Part shown: piece by piece, positions 53,326-63,712 of the stretch
Layout: every line of letters begins with the position of its first letter
Position numbering within the stretch: position 1 is the stretch's first letter
Source of the DNA: Candidatus Sulfotelmatobacter sp.
GTDB lineage: Bacteria; Acidobacteriota; Terriglobia; Terriglobales; Acidobacteriaceae
Reading direction: 5' to 3'
Assembly (NCBI GenBank): GCA_025462865.1
Contig: JAOAPI010000087.1
Coordinates: 1-64,000 of the forward strand
DNA length: 64,000 nucleotides
Translations under genes and position numbers: made by a program
Notes under the pieces: generated by a model
What the model was told of the DNA's origin: nothing
The model's input: the letters and a program-made list of their open reading frames with translations, nothing else
Databases searched by the model: none

Positions 53326-55920
53326 ATGAACCTGACCTCTGGCACTAAACTTGGTCCTTATGAGATTGTCGCGCCTTTGGGCGCGGGCGGCATGGGCGAG
53401 GTGTATCGCGCCCGCGACTCCCGTTTAAAGCGCGAAGTCGCGATCAAGGTTTTGCCACAGGCTTTTTCTCTGGATGCCGACCGATTGCGCCGGTTTGAGC
53501 AAGAAGCGCTCGCCACCGCGGCGCTAAACCATCCAAACATTCTCGCAGTCTTCGACCTTGGCACGAACGAGGGCTCGCCTTATGTGGTGTCGGAGCTACT
53601 CGAAGGAGAGACTCTGCGGGAACGGCTGCGTGGCGGAGCCCTCGCAGTGCGCAAGACTCTGGACTACGCCTTACAAATTGCGCATGGACTGGCCGCCGCC
53701 CACGAAAAAGGGATTGTTCATCGCGACCTGAAGCCGGAAAATTTGTTCATCACCAAAGATGGACGGGTCAAGATTCTCGACTTTGGTCTCGCCAAGCTGA
53801 CTCAGCCGGAATCTGGCGATCACACTTCTCTTCCCACCATGACTCAAGCCACGGAGGCCGGCATGGTGCTGGGCACCGCGGGATATATGTCGCCCGAGCA
53901 AGTGCGAGGCATGACGGTGGATGCGCGCTCCGACATATTCAGCTTTGGAGCGATTCTCTACGAGATGGTCTCGGGCAAGCGGGCGTTTCACCGGGATACG
54001 GCCGCGGACACGATGAGCGCCATCCTGAAGGAAGAACCTCCGGACCTGAGTGAAACCAATCGGAATGTTTCTCCGGCGCTGGAGCGAATTGTGCAGCACT
54101 GCCTGGAGAAGAGTCCCGAGCAACGTTTTCATTCCGCCAGCGATATTGCGTTTGATCTTGAGCATCTCAGCGGGATTTCCAGCACCACAGCGAGGGCCGC
54201 CGCGGCGAAGGTTGGGGGTACGCAACGTGGTAGCAGGATGGCGACCGTCGTAGCGGTTGGTAGCGCCCTTGCGCTTGTGATGCTCGGATTTGGTTGGTGG
54301 CTGGGACAAGGAAGCGGGCATGCTGCTTTAGCGGAATACAAGCAGATCACTTTCCGCACGGGCTCCATTGGAAACGCCCGTTTTACACCCGATGGCGGAA
54401 TTGTTTACAGCGCATCGTGGGATGGAGGAGAAAACCAGCTCTATCTTGCACGCACGGACGATCCAGGCGCGCGTGAACTGGGACTGAAGAACGCTGAACT
54501 GCTATCCATTTCTAAAAGTGGGGAACTGGCGATCCGGCTCAACACGGTGCGGTACGGTGGTTACGCGCGAAGCGGGACGCTGGCGCGGGTTCCGCTGAGC
54601 GGGGGAACTCCGCGGGAAGTGCTGGAGAATGTGCAGGACGCAGATTGGGCTGCGAGCGGCGAAGGTATGGCGGTGGTCCGTTACATTCCGGAGAACAGCC
54701 ACTGGCGATTGGAATACCCCATCGGCAAGGTACTGTTTGACAGCATCGACTGGATCAGCCACCCGAAGATTTCGCCGGATGGCAAGTGGGTGGCGTTTGC
54801 CGATCATGAAAATCCCGGAGGCGACGACGAAGGCTCAGTCGCGGTAATTCGTGCCGATGGCAAGGACAACAACCAGGATAAGAAGCTGTCTTCGGGATGG
54901 GTTTCGCTCGAGGGGATTTTCTGGTCTCAGGACGGAAATGAAATCTGGTTTACGTCGAGCGCCGGCGGCAGCGCCGAAAACCCACACGCCGTGACCCTCT
55001 CGGGCAAGCTCCGGACGATCACAAACGTGCCCGGAGGCATGTGGCTGGAAGATCTGCACAATGGAACGGCGTTAATGGTGACGCATCAGGAGCGGATCGG
55101 AATTCGCGGAATGGCGCCGGGTGGAAAAGAGGAACGTGACCTCGGGTGGTTCGGGTGGTCGATCGTTCGCGACATCAGCCGGGACGGTCACAAGATCGTG
55201 TTTGAAGAGGAAGGTAATGGTGGGGGGCCGAACTACACGGTGTTTTTGCGGGATACGGATGGGTCCCCTCCAGTCCGCATCGGTGAAGGACTTTCTGGAG
55301 CGATCTCCCCGGATAACAAGTGGGTGATCACGAAACCCGCAAAGGGGGGCCCTTTGAGTCTGGTGCCTACGGGAGCGGGAGAGGCAAGACAACTTACTCA
55401 TGACGCCGTCAGCTACGGCGCGGGCCAATGGCTGCCGGACGGGAAACACCTGCTGGCTTCAGGGATTGAAGCCGGCCACGGTGTGCGCGACTACCTGATC
55501 GACGTGAGCAGCGGAGACGCCAAACCTATCACTCCCGAGGGCATCGCAGGCGTCCACCTCTCGCCAGACGGGCAGAGCACGGCGGTGCGAGGCGCCGATG
55601 GGAAATGGGGAGTGTGGAAGTTGGATGGAAACACTATTCGCCTCATCCCGGATTGGGATCTGAGCTATCGCGTGACGGACTGGTCGCCGGACGGAAACTC
55701 GGTATACGCGGCCTCCAGCAAAGCCGACCAGAGGACGGCGAAGCTGTATCGTGTAAATGTCGCTACCGGAAAAATGGAGTTGTGGCGAACCTTCGGCAAT
55801 GGGGCTGGAGCGGGGATCGACGACGTTGGCCCTCCTCGTTTTTCAGCCGATGGGACGGCTTACGCGTACGTCTACGTGCGTGTGCTCGCAGAGGCCTATG
55901 TTGTGACTGGTTTGAAGTAG
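53326..55920 (+). CDS. Membrane Ser/Thr protein kinase with beta-propeller domain
   Basis: An 864-residue protein. The kinase domain at 10-285 is PknB-like: GAGGMGEVY loop, Lys41, catalytic HRDLKPEN (Asp134), DFG at 152-154, and activation segment GTAGYMSPEQ. A membrane helix at about 307-326 leads to an extracytoplasmic part of TolB/PD40-type blades (ISPDGKWVAFADHE, LSPDGQSTAVRG, WSPDGNSVYAAS). This is a common acidobacterial layout that would link an outside ligand to cytoplasmic phosphorylation. Near-leaderless start; it ends 18 bases from the convergent kinase. Confidence 0.93.
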   Translation: MNLTSGTKLGPYEIVAPLGAGGMGEVYRARDSRLKREVAIKVLPQAFSLDADRLRRFEQEALATAALNHPNILAVFDLGTNEGSPYVVSELLEGETLRERLRGGALAVRKTLDYALQIAHGLAAAHEKGIVHRDLKPENLFITKDGRVKILDFGLAKLTQPESGDHTSLPTMTQATEAGMVLGTAGYMSPEQVRGMTVDARSDIFSFGAILYEMVSGKRAFHRDTAADTMSAILKEEPPDLSETNRNVSPALERIVQHCLEKSPEQRFHSASDIAFDLEHLSGISSTTARAAAAKVGGTQRGSRMATVVAVGSALALVMLGFGWWLGQGSGHAALAEYKQITFRTGSIGNARFTPDGGIVYSASWDGGENQLYLARTDDPGARELGLKNAELLSISKSGELAIRLNTVRYGGYARSGTLARVPLSGGTPREVLENVQDADWAASGEGMAVVRYIPENSHWRLEYPIGKVLFDSIDWISHPKISPDGKWVAFADHENPGGDDEGSVAVIRADGKDNNQDKKLSSGWVSLEGIFWSQDGNEIWFTSSAGGSAENPHAVTLSGKLRTITNVPGGMWLEDLHNGTALMVTHQERIGIRGMAPGGKEERDLGWFGWSIVRDISRDGHKIVFEEEGNGGGPNYTVFLRDTDGSPPVRIGEGLSGAISPDNKWVITKPAKGGPLSLVPTGAGEARQLTHDAVSYGAGQWLPDGKHLLASGIEAGHGVRDYLIDVSSGDAKPITPEGIAGVHLSPDGQSTAVRGADGKWGVWKLDGNTIRLIPDWDLSYRVTDWSPDGNSVYAASSKADQRTAKLYRVNVATGKMELWRTFGNGAGAGIDDVGPPRFSADGTAYAYVYVRVLAEAYVVTGLK

Positions 55921-55938
55921 GCGAATTCAGACAACAGG

Positions 55939-58410
55939 TCAGGGCTGCGATCTCTGAGCAAGGAAATCAGACTGGCACTTCTTCGCGGCCGAGAGAATCT
56001 CTGCGAACTCTGGCGTACCTCGCAACTTTGCGAGCAGGGGATCGTTCTGCATCGCGGTGTAGGCGCAATACTTCCCCTCAATCCCACTCTTGAGCACGCG
56101 TAGAGCGGCGTCATTTTTCCCGCAGAAGGCGAATGCGGGTGCGCCCGTGTACCTGTTCTCGGCGTCAGGATTAGCCAGAATTTCGGCTTCGTGTTCCCGG
56201 GCGATCTTATCCACCTCCGATTGAGGCTGGTGGCTCACGCACGCCGCGAGCATCTTGTTCCGGAGATTGGTGCTCCCCAATTTCTCAGCTATTTCCCGCG
56301 CACGTCCCAAATCGCCGGTGTGCAGGTAGTGGCGCACCAAATTCCCCATTACCCATTGCGACCCGGCATCGAGCTGGAGATAGTCCATCGCCCGGGCATA
56401 GTTCCCCTGTTGGTCGAAGCCGAGGGAACAGGAACGGAGCTGGTAGTTTCCGGGATCTAAAGAGAGGGCGGTGTCGCACTCGTGGCCGGACTCGTCGAGC
56501 ACTCCGCCGTAACGCAATACATACGCCATACTGAAGTGAGCAGCGGCGCTCTCCGGATGGCGCGCTGTCAGGGCCTTGGCTTCCTGGTAAGCCTTGACCA
56601 ACTCTCCTCGTTCGACCCGCATGGCGATCAACTGGGCCGCTGCGTCGACCAGGTTTGGATCCAAAGTCAGGGCTTTTTCCAGGGCGGCACTCGCCCGTTG
56701 AAAAATGGCTTCGCCGCCTCCGCCGTATTGCGAATCGTAGTAATATCGCAACCCCAATGTGTACCAAGCTTGGGCGTAGGTGGGGTCTATGCCGACGGCG
56801 CGCTCGAGCATGGCGATGGCATCTCTGTTCGGCTGCGGATCGTGCGGCAGCGCAATGCTGCGAAGATAGAGGTCGTAAGCTTCTTCGCTCTTAGGCCGCG
56901 TGGCGCCTTCCGCGGAATCGGCGCCCGCTCCGAGCCCCGGGACTAGTCCCTGGCGAACTTTCGCCGTGATCTCGGCGCGCATGGCAATCATGTCCGGCGC
57001 GGCCACGGTCATGGTGTCGCGCCAAAGCGTGCGATTGTTCTCGATGTCGATGGCTTCCAGCGTGATCTGAAGTTGCGAGCCTTCTTTAAGAAAGTGCCCC
57101 GTAACCACGTCGGTCACGTGCATAGCGTGGCCGGCTTCCTGCAAATCTTGCGTAGGTGAGTCGTACTTGCTGGTCGTGGCAAACGGACGGATCGTCAGCG
57201 ATTTCACATAGCTGAGTGATGTTGCAATTTCGTCCGCGAGGGCGAGGCGAAGGAAGTCCAGATCCTTGTCGGCGCCCAGATTCTGCAAGGGCAGCACCGC
57301 AACAGTTTTCTGACTCGCAGTGCTGACGACTGGTCCTGGCCGCTGCTTGAAAAACCAAAAGATGGCGGCAAGCGCTGCGATCGTCGCGATGGCCACAACT
57401 GCGCCAATCACTTTGTAGGAGACCTTCTTCTCCGAAGACCTGGTTGTGCCGACAGTGCCGACGGGGCTGCGTTGACCGGAACTCTGCGATCCAGCCCCGG
57501 CGCTTGATTGTTCGCTGGTCGTTGATGCTGGCAATACCGTCCGTCCCGTGTCCGTGTCCCGCTTCAGGCGCCGCAGGTCGCTGCCCATTTCTGAGGCATG
57601 CTGATAACGCAGGCTGTTATCCTTCTCCAGCGCTTTGTTAATAATGTCTTCGAGCTTTGCGGGGACATCGTGATTCAGCCGCACGGCTGCGACCGGCGCA
57701 CGATTCATGATGGCTTCACAAATCACCGCCGAACTCTCTCCATGGAACGGCGTGTCCCCTGTGGCCATCTCGTAGAGGACAGCGCCAAAGGAAAACAAGT
57801 CGGAGCGCGAGTCCAATTCCCGGCCACGCACCTGTTCGGGTGACATGTAGGCCACAGTGCCCAGCATTGTGCCGGGACTGGTGAGGTGCGCCGAGTCCAT
57901 GGTTTTGGTTGCGCCAATTGTCTTGTTGGAAGAACCGGCAGGCGTTACTTTCGCCAGTCCAAAATCGAGAATCTTGGCGTGGCCGCGCTTGGTGACGAAG
58001 ATGTTTGCCGGCTTGATGTCGCGGTGAACAATTCCTTCAGCGTGGGCCACGTCGAGTGCATCGGCAATTTCGATGGCCAGTTGAAGCAGAGTGTCGGTAT
58101 CGAGCGGACGGGATCCAATAGTGTGCTTGAGGGTGAGGCCGTCCAGAAACTCCATGGCGATGAAGGCCTGGCCGCCCTGCTCGTCAATTTCGTAAATGGT
58201 GCAGATGTTGGGGTGGTTCAAGGCGGAAGCGGCCTCGGCCTCACGTTGGAAGCGGGCGAGGGCTTGGGGATCCTTGGCCACAGCATCCGGCAGGAATTTC
58301 AGGGCTACAAAGCGGTGAAGTTTGACATCCTCAGCTTTGTAGACAACACCCATGCCACCGCCACCCAACTTCTCGATCAATCGGTAGTGCGAGATGTTTT
58401 GGCCGACCAC
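55939..58410 (-). CDS. Membrane Ser/Thr protein kinase with TolB-like and TPR domains
   Basis: An 823-residue protein. Kinase domain at 9-280: GGGGMGVVY, Lys38, HRDIKPAN (Asp131), DFG 149-151, [11 protein letters not shown] Ser/Gly-rich linker comes next and a membrane helix at about 333-355. Outside is a TolB-N/FlgO-like domain ([19 protein letters not shown], 368-500), then TPR repeats to the end. GTG start. Convergent with the propeller kinase; the two differ in their extracytoplasmic parts. Confidence 0.93.
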   Translation of the reverse strand: MVGQNISHYRLIEKLGGGGMGVVYKAEDVKLHRFVALKFLPDAVAKDPQALARFQREAEAASALNHPNICTIYEIDEQGGQAFIAMEFLDGLTLKHTIGSRPLDTDTLLQLAIEIADALDVAHAEGIVHRDIKPANIFVTKRGHAKILDFGLAKVTPAGSSNKTIGATKTMDSAHLTSPGTMLGTVAYMSPEQVRGRELDSRSDLFSFGAVLYEMATGDTPFHGESSAVICEAIMNRAPVAAVRLNHDVPAKLEDIINKALEKDNSLRYQHASEMGSDLRRLKRDTDTGRTVLPASTTSEQSSAGAGSQSSGQRSPVGTVGTTRSSEKKVSYKVIGAVVAIATIAALAAIFWFFKQRPGPVVSTASQKTVAVLPLQNLGADKDLDFLRLALADEIATSLSYVKSLTIRPFATTSKYDSPTQDLQEAGHAMHVTDVVTGHFLKEGSQLQITLEAIDIENNRTLWRDTMTVAAPDMIAMRAEITAKVRQGLVPGLGAGADSAEGATRPKSEEAYDLYLRSIALPHDPQPNRDAIAMLERAVGIDPTYAQAWYTLGLRYYYDSQYGGGGEAIFQRASAALEKALTLDPNLVDAAAQLIAMRVERGELVKAYQEAKALTARHPESAAAHFSMAYVLRYGGVLDESGHECDTALSLDPGNYQLRSCSLGFDQQGNYARAMDYLQLDAGSQWVMGNLVRHYLHTGDLGRAREIAEKLGSTNLRNKMLAACVSHQPQSEVDKIAREHEAEILANPDAENRYTGAPAFAFCGKNDAALRVLKSGIEGKYCAYTAMQNDPLLAKLRGTPEFAEILSAAKKCQSDFLAQRSQP

Positions 58411-58560
58411 TGGCGCTGAATGTTACGTGGGTGACCAAGGCAAGTCAATGAAACGTGGGGTACTGCTGAGTTTCCCGCCCGGCGCGAGAAGCCGTCGAAG
58501 GCCGCTCTCCACAAGATCCAGGTAATCCGCAACACTACGCAGAGCATGAGACTGGTGTTG

Positions 58561-59502
58561 TCAATCCGCTGACATGGGCGCGGGCGCTATGACGGGACGT
58601 GGTTTAGCGGGGATTAGAGTCTCTACTGGCTTCTCCAGCCACTGAAGCACTTCTGGTAGTGCTTTCCGCATGGCCACTTCGCCAGCACGAACCAGTTCAC
58701 TAGCACGTTTGAAATCGTCATAGGCGAAGCCAGCGACGTCGGGCTCGACAACGATGTCCGCGGCACCGCGCCAAACATGGCTCATCTTATCTTGAGCGAT
58801 GGCGAAGGACTGGCCGATCACATCAAAAAGATGACGGGGCGCGCCATCTTTCGACCACTGTCCTTTCAAATGCACCGCCAGCACTCGTTCCGCACCCATC
58901 TCTCGCACGGGAACCGAGGGTACCGGATGGGAGAGCATGCCATCGACCAGCCAATGATCGCGAATATTTACCGGCAAGAACATTCCGGGATAGGCACAAC
59001 TCGCCCGCACTGGATCGATGATCGAGCCTGAGTGAAAGACCACGGCTTCGCCACTATTAAAATCAGTCGCGGTTACGCCCAGAGGAATCAGCAATTCTTC
59101 GAACGTCTTCACTTTCAAAGTACGGGCCAAGAAAGCGATCATGCGATCGTTGGAAGCGAAGCCAAAGCGCGAGACCGTCCAGCGGGCAAAAGTGGTAAAG
59201 CGAACTGAACGTGCAAGGGCCTCAAGCTCTTGCACAGAAACGCCGCTGCAATAAGATGCTCCGATGAGGGCGCCTACGCTGGTGCCCGCGATCAGGCGAA
59301 TGGGGATGCCTTCTTCTTCGAGTACTTTTAGAACTCCAACGTGCGCCATGCCTCGCGCAAAGCCTCCGCCAAGAGCGAGGCCAATGACGGGAGTTCGAGG
59401 CTCAGAGGTCAGGCTCTTTCGCGAGAGCTCCCGCCCAAAGGCCTGTACGGACCGGATGATCTTGCCAATGCTCTTCACCGGCGCACCATTTTTTCCACCC
59501 AC
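58561..59502 (-). CDS. Patatin-like phospholipase (RssA-like)
   Basis: A 313-residue acyl hydrolase. The catalytic dyad is Ser75 in GTSVG and Asp187 in LVDGML; the oxyanion loop GGGFARG precedes. No signal peptide, so cytoplasmic. GTG start at 59502. Substrate probably a lipid ester. It is divergent from the NUDIX gene. Confidence 0.88.
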   Translation of the reverse strand: MGGKNGAPVKSIGKIIRSVQAFGRELSRKSLTSEPRTPVIGLALGGGFARGMAHVGVLKVLEEEGIPIRLIAGTSVGALIGASYCSGVSVQELEALARSVRFTTFARWTVSRFGFASNDRMIAFLARTLKVKTFEELLIPLGVTATDFNSGEAVVFHSGSIIDPVRASCAYPGMFLPVNIRDHWLVDGMLSHPVPSVPVREMGAERVLAVHLKGQWSKDGAPRHLFDVIGQSFAIAQDKMSHVWRGAADIVVEPDVAGFAYDDFKRASELVRAGEVAMRKALPEVLQWLEKPVETLIPAKPRPVIAPAPMSAD

Positions 59503-59658
59503 GTACCGCTATTATTTAGGATGCCATGTGTACCGAGAAAGGTGCAGTCCACTTTGGTGCTACATGAGTTACGAGGGAGATATGCGTTGGTTACTGTACT
59601 ATTACCCCCGTTCGAAGCGCAGGTGACTATCTCCAGCGCTTCTGGTAGTTTCCGGGTT

Positions 59659-60201
59659 ATGGTGCGGGAAATCTCAGCCGGAGGGGTGGTTGTCCGAAAC
59701 CGGAACGGGAACTGGTGGATGGCCGCCATTGAGCCTGCCGGGGACCCTTCTCCGAGTGCAAACCTTCAGCGAGGTTCCAAGCCCAAAACGGTGCTGGCCC
59801 TGCCCAAAGGACTGGTGGATCCTGGTGAAAAGCCGGCGGAAACCGCGATTCGGGAGGTTTACGAGGAAACCGGGATTACCGCCGATCTGATAACCAAGTT
59901 AGATGACATTAAGTATGTCTACACGCGGGCTTGGGGCGACGGCCAGCGTGTCTTCAAAATAGTGAGTTTCTACCTGATGCAGCACCGCTCAGGCCGCATC
60001 AACCACATCGCACCGAACATGCGAATTGAAGTGGCGCGAGCGCGCTGGGTGCTCCTGCAAGAGGCTCCGGACTTGCTTGCTTACAAGGGAGAGAAGCAAA
60101 TAGTCAAGCGGGCATTGGAGTATGTCGCAGCACATCCGGAGTTGCAGAAGCAGGGAGATGCTGAAGTTCCAAAAATACCGCGTCAGAACGCTCCGGGGTA
60201 A
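59659..60201 (+). CDS. NUDIX hydrolase
   Basis: A 180-residue NUDIX protein. The Nudix box (Gx5Ex7REUxEExGU) is complete: GLVDPGEKPAETAI followed by REVYEETGI. The start is set at ATG 59659, where SAGGVVVRN opens the fold; the frame stays open upstream to 59341 without coding character. The substrate is an NDP-X compound of unknown type. Single gene. Confidence 0.86.
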   Translation: MVREISAGGVVVRNRNGNWWMAAIEPAGDPSPSANLQRGSKPKTVLALPKGLVDPGEKPAETAIREVYEETGITADLITKLDDIKYVYTRAWGDGQRVFKIVSFYLMQHRSGRINHIAPNMRIEVARARWVLLQEAPDLLAYKGEKQIVKRALEYVAAHPELQKQGDAEVPKIPRQNAPG

Positions 60202-60243
60202 TCGGCCAGTACGCTGATCACATGCGCGGTCAATTTTCATTAA

Positions 60244-60272
60244 CATTGTTGTCGCGAATACTGGCAACAATG
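60244..60272. promoter_or_regulatory. Inverted repeat CATTGTTG-(13)-CAACAATG upstream of the FadN-like gene
   Basis: An exact eight-base dyad in the 180-base gap between NUDIX and the FadN-like gene, about 110 bases before the latter's start. Without a T-tract it is more likely an operator than a terminator. The regulator is unknown; TetR-type fatty-acid regulators use sites of this kind. Confidence 0.4.
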
Positions 60273-60381
60273 ACTAGACGATGGATAAACTGCCATAGTG
60301 AGATTCCCGACTATTTTGGCTCGACTTTCCTGTGCTCTTCTGCTTCTTCCGTGATCCGAAAATTCTTATTGAGGCTCGATC

Positions 60382-62820
60382 ATGAAACGCATTAATAAAG
60401 TTGCGATCCTCGGCGCTGGGACCATGGGGGCCCGCATTGCGGCGCATTTTGCGAATGCCGGTGTTCCGAGTTATCTGCTCGATATTGTTCCGCCGAATGC
60501 TGAGGGTCCCGCCCGTAACAAAATCGCCGCTGCCGGCCTGGATGCGGCAAAAAAATCGAAGCCTGCGGCTTTCATGGAAGCGTCGCTTGCACGCCTGGTC
60601 ACAGTGGGCAATTTTGAAGATGATCTGAAGAAACTGGCGGAGGTCGATTGGATCATCGAAGCGGTCGTCGAAAATCTTGAGATTAAGCGGGCTCTGCTTA
60701 GTAAAGTCGAAGCCATTCGAAAACCCGGCGCTATCGTTACGACTAACAGCAGCGGGCTGCCTGTGGGAAAAATCTCTGAAGGATTCTCCGATGATTTTCG
60801 CCGAGCCTGGTTTGGAACGCATTTCTTTAATCCTCCGCGCTACATGCGGCTGCTAGAGATTATTCCGACTCCGGAAGCCGACCGGGCGGCGATCGATGCC
60901 GTGTCCCAATTCTGCGATGTGCACTTGGGCAAAGGGGTGGTCATCGCAAAAGACACGCCGAACTTTATCGGCAATCGTATCGGCACGTTTTCGGTGTTGA
61001 ACGTGATGCGCCTGATGCAGGAGATGGATCTAACCATCGAAGATGTGGACGCTCTCACCGGACAGGCCGTGGGCTGGCCGAAGTCAGCAACCTTTCGCAC
61101 CATTGACTTGGTGGGGTTGGACATTCTGGGACACGTGGTCAGCAATATGACTGCGAATGTCCACGACGAACGCAGCGATCTTAGGCTACCCGATTTCTTC
61201 ACGCAAATGCTGCAACGCAAATGGCTGGGCGACAAAACAAAGGTTGGGTTTTACAAGAAAGTAAAAAGCAGCGAGGGAAAAGAAGACGAGCGCATGGCGC
61301 TCGATTGGAAGACGCTCGAATACCATCCCCGGCAGAAGCCCAAGTTTGCCGCTCTCGATATGGCAAAAAACGTCGAAGACACGGGCACGCGCCTGCGAAC
61401 GTTACTCGGCATGGAAGGTAGTGGCCCGCAGACGGGAGACAAGGCAGGTCAGTTTCTGTGGTCAGCACTGTCTGATTTGTGGACCTACTCGGCCAACCGC
61501 GTCCCTGAAATTTCTGATTCGATCGTGGAAATCGACCGAGCCATGCGGCTGGGATTCAACTGGGAACTCGGTCCTTTTGAGCTGTGGGACGCCGCCGGAG
61601 TTGAAGCCACTGTTGCCCGCATGAAAAAAGAAGAAAAACCGGTGGCAGCAAATGCAGAGAGGCTACTGGCCTCGGGCAAGAAGTCCTGGTACGGTGACGA
61701 CCCGAAGACTCCGTCAGGACGCGTTTATTTCGATCTCGCGACCGGGAGCTTGCAGCCTGTTGAAGTTCCCGCAGGGGTGTGGTCGGTCACGGTCGCCAAG
61801 AAATCTAATGGAGTGGTCAAGAAAAATTCCGGAGCGTCCCTGATCGATCTCGGCGACGGTGTGGGCTGCATTGAATTCCATAGCAAGATGAACTCGCTCG
61901 GCTCCGACATTGTCGGATTGATACTTCAAACCTTGAAGCCCGGCGGCCCCGGAGACAACTTCGAGGCTTTCGTTATTACCAACGACGCGACAAATTTCTC
62001 GGTCGGCGCAAACCTCATGCTGCTGCTTATGAGTGTGCAGGAGGAAGAGTGGGATGATGTTGACCTCGCGATCCGACAATTCCAGGGGATGACGCAAGCC
62101 ATAAAATTCTCGCCCAAGCCGGTAGTGGCGTCTGCATTCGGATTATGTCTGGGCGGGGGAACTGAAATCTCACTACACGCTGCGGCGCGCCAGCCGCACG
62201 CCGAGCTTTACACGGGATTAGTGGAAGTGGGAGTGGGCTTGCTTCCTGGCGGCGGTGGATGCAAAGAAATGTTGCTACGCGCCGTCGATGGTGCCACTGC
62301 CGCGCGAGGCGGCAAAGTTTCCGGCGACGCGCTCGTTGGGTCGATTGAGATGTTGGAGGCGATGAAGCGGGCGTTTGAAGCCATCGCCACGGCTAAGGTG
62401 GCCACTTCTGCGCACGAAGCCCGTTCCCTCGGCTTTCTGAACAACAACGACCGCATCAGCATGAATCGGGAGCGCGTGCTGTCTGACGCCAAGGCTCGTG
62501 CTCTCGAACTGGTACGCGCCGGGTACGAGCCACCTGTGCCTCGTATTGACATTCCTGCACCCGGCGAAAACCTTTTGGCAACGCTGAAGATGGGAGTACA
62601 CCTCATGCGGCAGGGCGATTTCATCACCGACTATGAGGTAAAGCTGGGCGGCAAGATTGCTGAGGTTCTGTGCGGCGGCAATGTAACGCCTGGTATGCCG
62701 GTGAGCGAACAGTACATTCTGGATTTGGAACGGGAGGGATTCAAATCTCTCTGCGGCGAGAAAAAGACTCAGGAGAGAATTCAGTACACGCTGAAGACGG
62801 GGAAGACGCTCAGGAATTAA
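60382..62820 (+). CDS. 3-hydroxyacyl-CoA dehydrogenase / enoyl-CoA hydratase (FadN-like)
   Basis: An 812-residue bifunctional beta-oxidation enzyme. The NAD-binding GAGTMG is at 11-16, with FGTHFFNPPRYM and KDTPNFIGNRIG of the dehydrogenase domain. A crotonase (enoyl-CoA hydratase) domain begins near residue 480 (FGLCLGGGTEISLHA, GLVEVGVGLLPGGGG). The order dehydrogenase-then-hydratase matches FadN of Bacillus, not FadB. It should hydrate enoyl-CoA and oxidise 3-hydroxyacyl-CoA. GAGG lies upstream. No thiolase gene follows. Confidence 0.92.
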   Translation: MKRINKVAILGAGTMGARIAAHFANAGVPSYLLDIVPPNAEGPARNKIAAAGLDAAKKSKPAAFMEASLARLVTVGNFEDDLKKLAEVDWIIEAVVENLEIKRALLSKVEAIRKPGAIVTTNSSGLPVGKISEGFSDDFRRAWFGTHFFNPPRYMRLLEIIPTPEADRAAIDAVSQFCDVHLGKGVVIAKDTPNFIGNRIGTFSVLNVMRLMQEMDLTIEDVDALTGQAVGWPKSATFRTIDLVGLDILGHVVSNMTANVHDERSDLRLPDFFTQMLQRKWLGDKTKVGFYKKVKSSEGKEDERMALDWKTLEYHPRQKPKFAALDMAKNVEDTGTRLRTLLGMEGSGPQTGDKAGQFLWSALSDLWTYSANRVPEISDSIVEIDRAMRLGFNWELGPFELWDAAGVEATVARMKKEEKPVAANAERLLASGKKSWYGDDPKTPSGRVYFDLATGSLQPVEVPAGVWSVTVAKKSNGVVKKNSGASLIDLGDGVGCIEFHSKMNSLGSDIVGLILQTLKPGGPGDNFEAFVITNDATNFSVGANLMLLLMSVQEEEWDDVDLAIRQFQGMTQAIKFSPKPVVASAFGLCLGGGTEISLHAAARQPHAELYTGLVEVGVGLLPGGGGCKEMLLRAVDGATAARGGKVSGDALVGSIEMLEAMKRAFEAIATAKVATSAHEARSLGFLNNNDRISMNRERVLSDAKARALELVRAGYEPPVPRIDIPAPGENLLATLKMGVHLMRQGDFITDYEVKLGGKIAEVLCGGNVTPGMPVSEQYILDLEREGFKSLCGEKKTQERIQYTLKTGKTLRN

Positions 62821-62917
62821 CGACACCTTCCCAGATCATTTGCGCGGGACTTTTGCGACTCTTCTTCGTCTAAGCTGGGGCGGCGATCGTGAGAGCCGGA
62901 CGTAACCGAAGGGAAAG

Positions 62918-63676
62918 ATGAAACCCATGAGATTCCGCCTGTCGCTTCTGATTCTCTTGAGCCTAAGCGTCGCCCACGCCAAGGAAGTCCGGAGCGGAGA
63001 GGACGTGTTGCGGGCGATGCACGATCGCTATGCCAAGTCGTGGTACAAAAACTTGACCTTCACTCAAAAAAGCACCACGTACAACGGCGATAAGACCATC
63101 AAAGTGGAAACCTGGTATGAGGCGTTGGAGTTGCCGGCTAAACTGCGCATTGATATTGGGCCTCCAAAAAATGGCGACGGATATCTAATGGTCGATGGAA
63201 CACTCACCATACTCAAGGAAGGCAAGGAGTCGGGTACGCGTCCCCTGGTGAACATGCTTCTGGTGTTGGGATTTGACGTGTATGGACAGTCTCCGGAGAC
63301 AACTGCCAATGTGGTGAAGGCCGAAGGCTACGACCTCAAGAAGGTTCACGAAGACACATGGGAGGGACAGGCGGTTTATGTCGTGGGTGCGGAAAAGGGC
63401 GATCTGAAGTCCAAGCAGTTCTGGGTGGAGAAGAAGCGGCTGCTATTTGTGCGCCTGTTTGAGCCGACGCAGGCTGATCCAAACAAATTTCAGGAAATTC
63501 GTTTTGAAGATTACCGCGAGATGGCCGGAGGATGGGTGGCGGCGCGAGTCGAGGTTTACGCGGACGAGAGAAAAGTGTTCAGCGAAGAATACTCGGACAT
63601 CCAAAGCAACGTGAAGCTCGACCCAGGCACGTTCGATCCCAAGCAATTCAACGCGACCCATTGGGAGAAGCCGTAA
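62918..63676 (+). CDS. LolA-like outer-membrane lipoprotein-sorting protein
   Basis: A 252-residue protein with a signal peptide (RFRLSLLILLSLSVAHAK). The mature part has the half-barrel pattern of LolA-like proteins: MHDRYAKSWYKNLTFTQK, YEALELPAKLRIDI, KKRLLFVRLFEP and EIRFEDYREM. It may bind lipid or lipoprotein, but orthology with LolA is not shown. ATG 62918 (AAGGGAAAG upstream); ATG 62927 is an alternative. Confidence 0.7.
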   Translation: MKPMRFRLSLLILLSLSVAHAKEVRSGEDVLRAMHDRYAKSWYKNLTFTQKSTTYNGDKTIKVETWYEALELPAKLRIDIGPPKNGDGYLMVDGTLTILKEGKESGTRPLVNMLLVLGFDVYGQSPETTANVVKAEGYDLKKVHEDTWEGQAVYVVGAEKGDLKSKQFWVEKKRLLFVRLFEPTQADPNKFQEIRFEDYREMAGGWVAARVEVYADERKVFSEEYSDIQSNVKLDPGTFDPKQFNATHWEKP

Positions 63677-63699
63677 TCTGGTGCTGCGTCGTCGGCTGC

Positions 63700-63705
63700 T
63701 ACAAT
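63700..63705 (+). promoter_or_regulatory. -10 element TACAAT of the DUF3455 gene
   Basis: TACAAT stands seven bases before the ATG at 63713, so transcription should begin at or beside the start codon. This again suggests a leaderless mRNA. Confidence 0.4.
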
Positions 63706-63712
63706 CGCTCTC

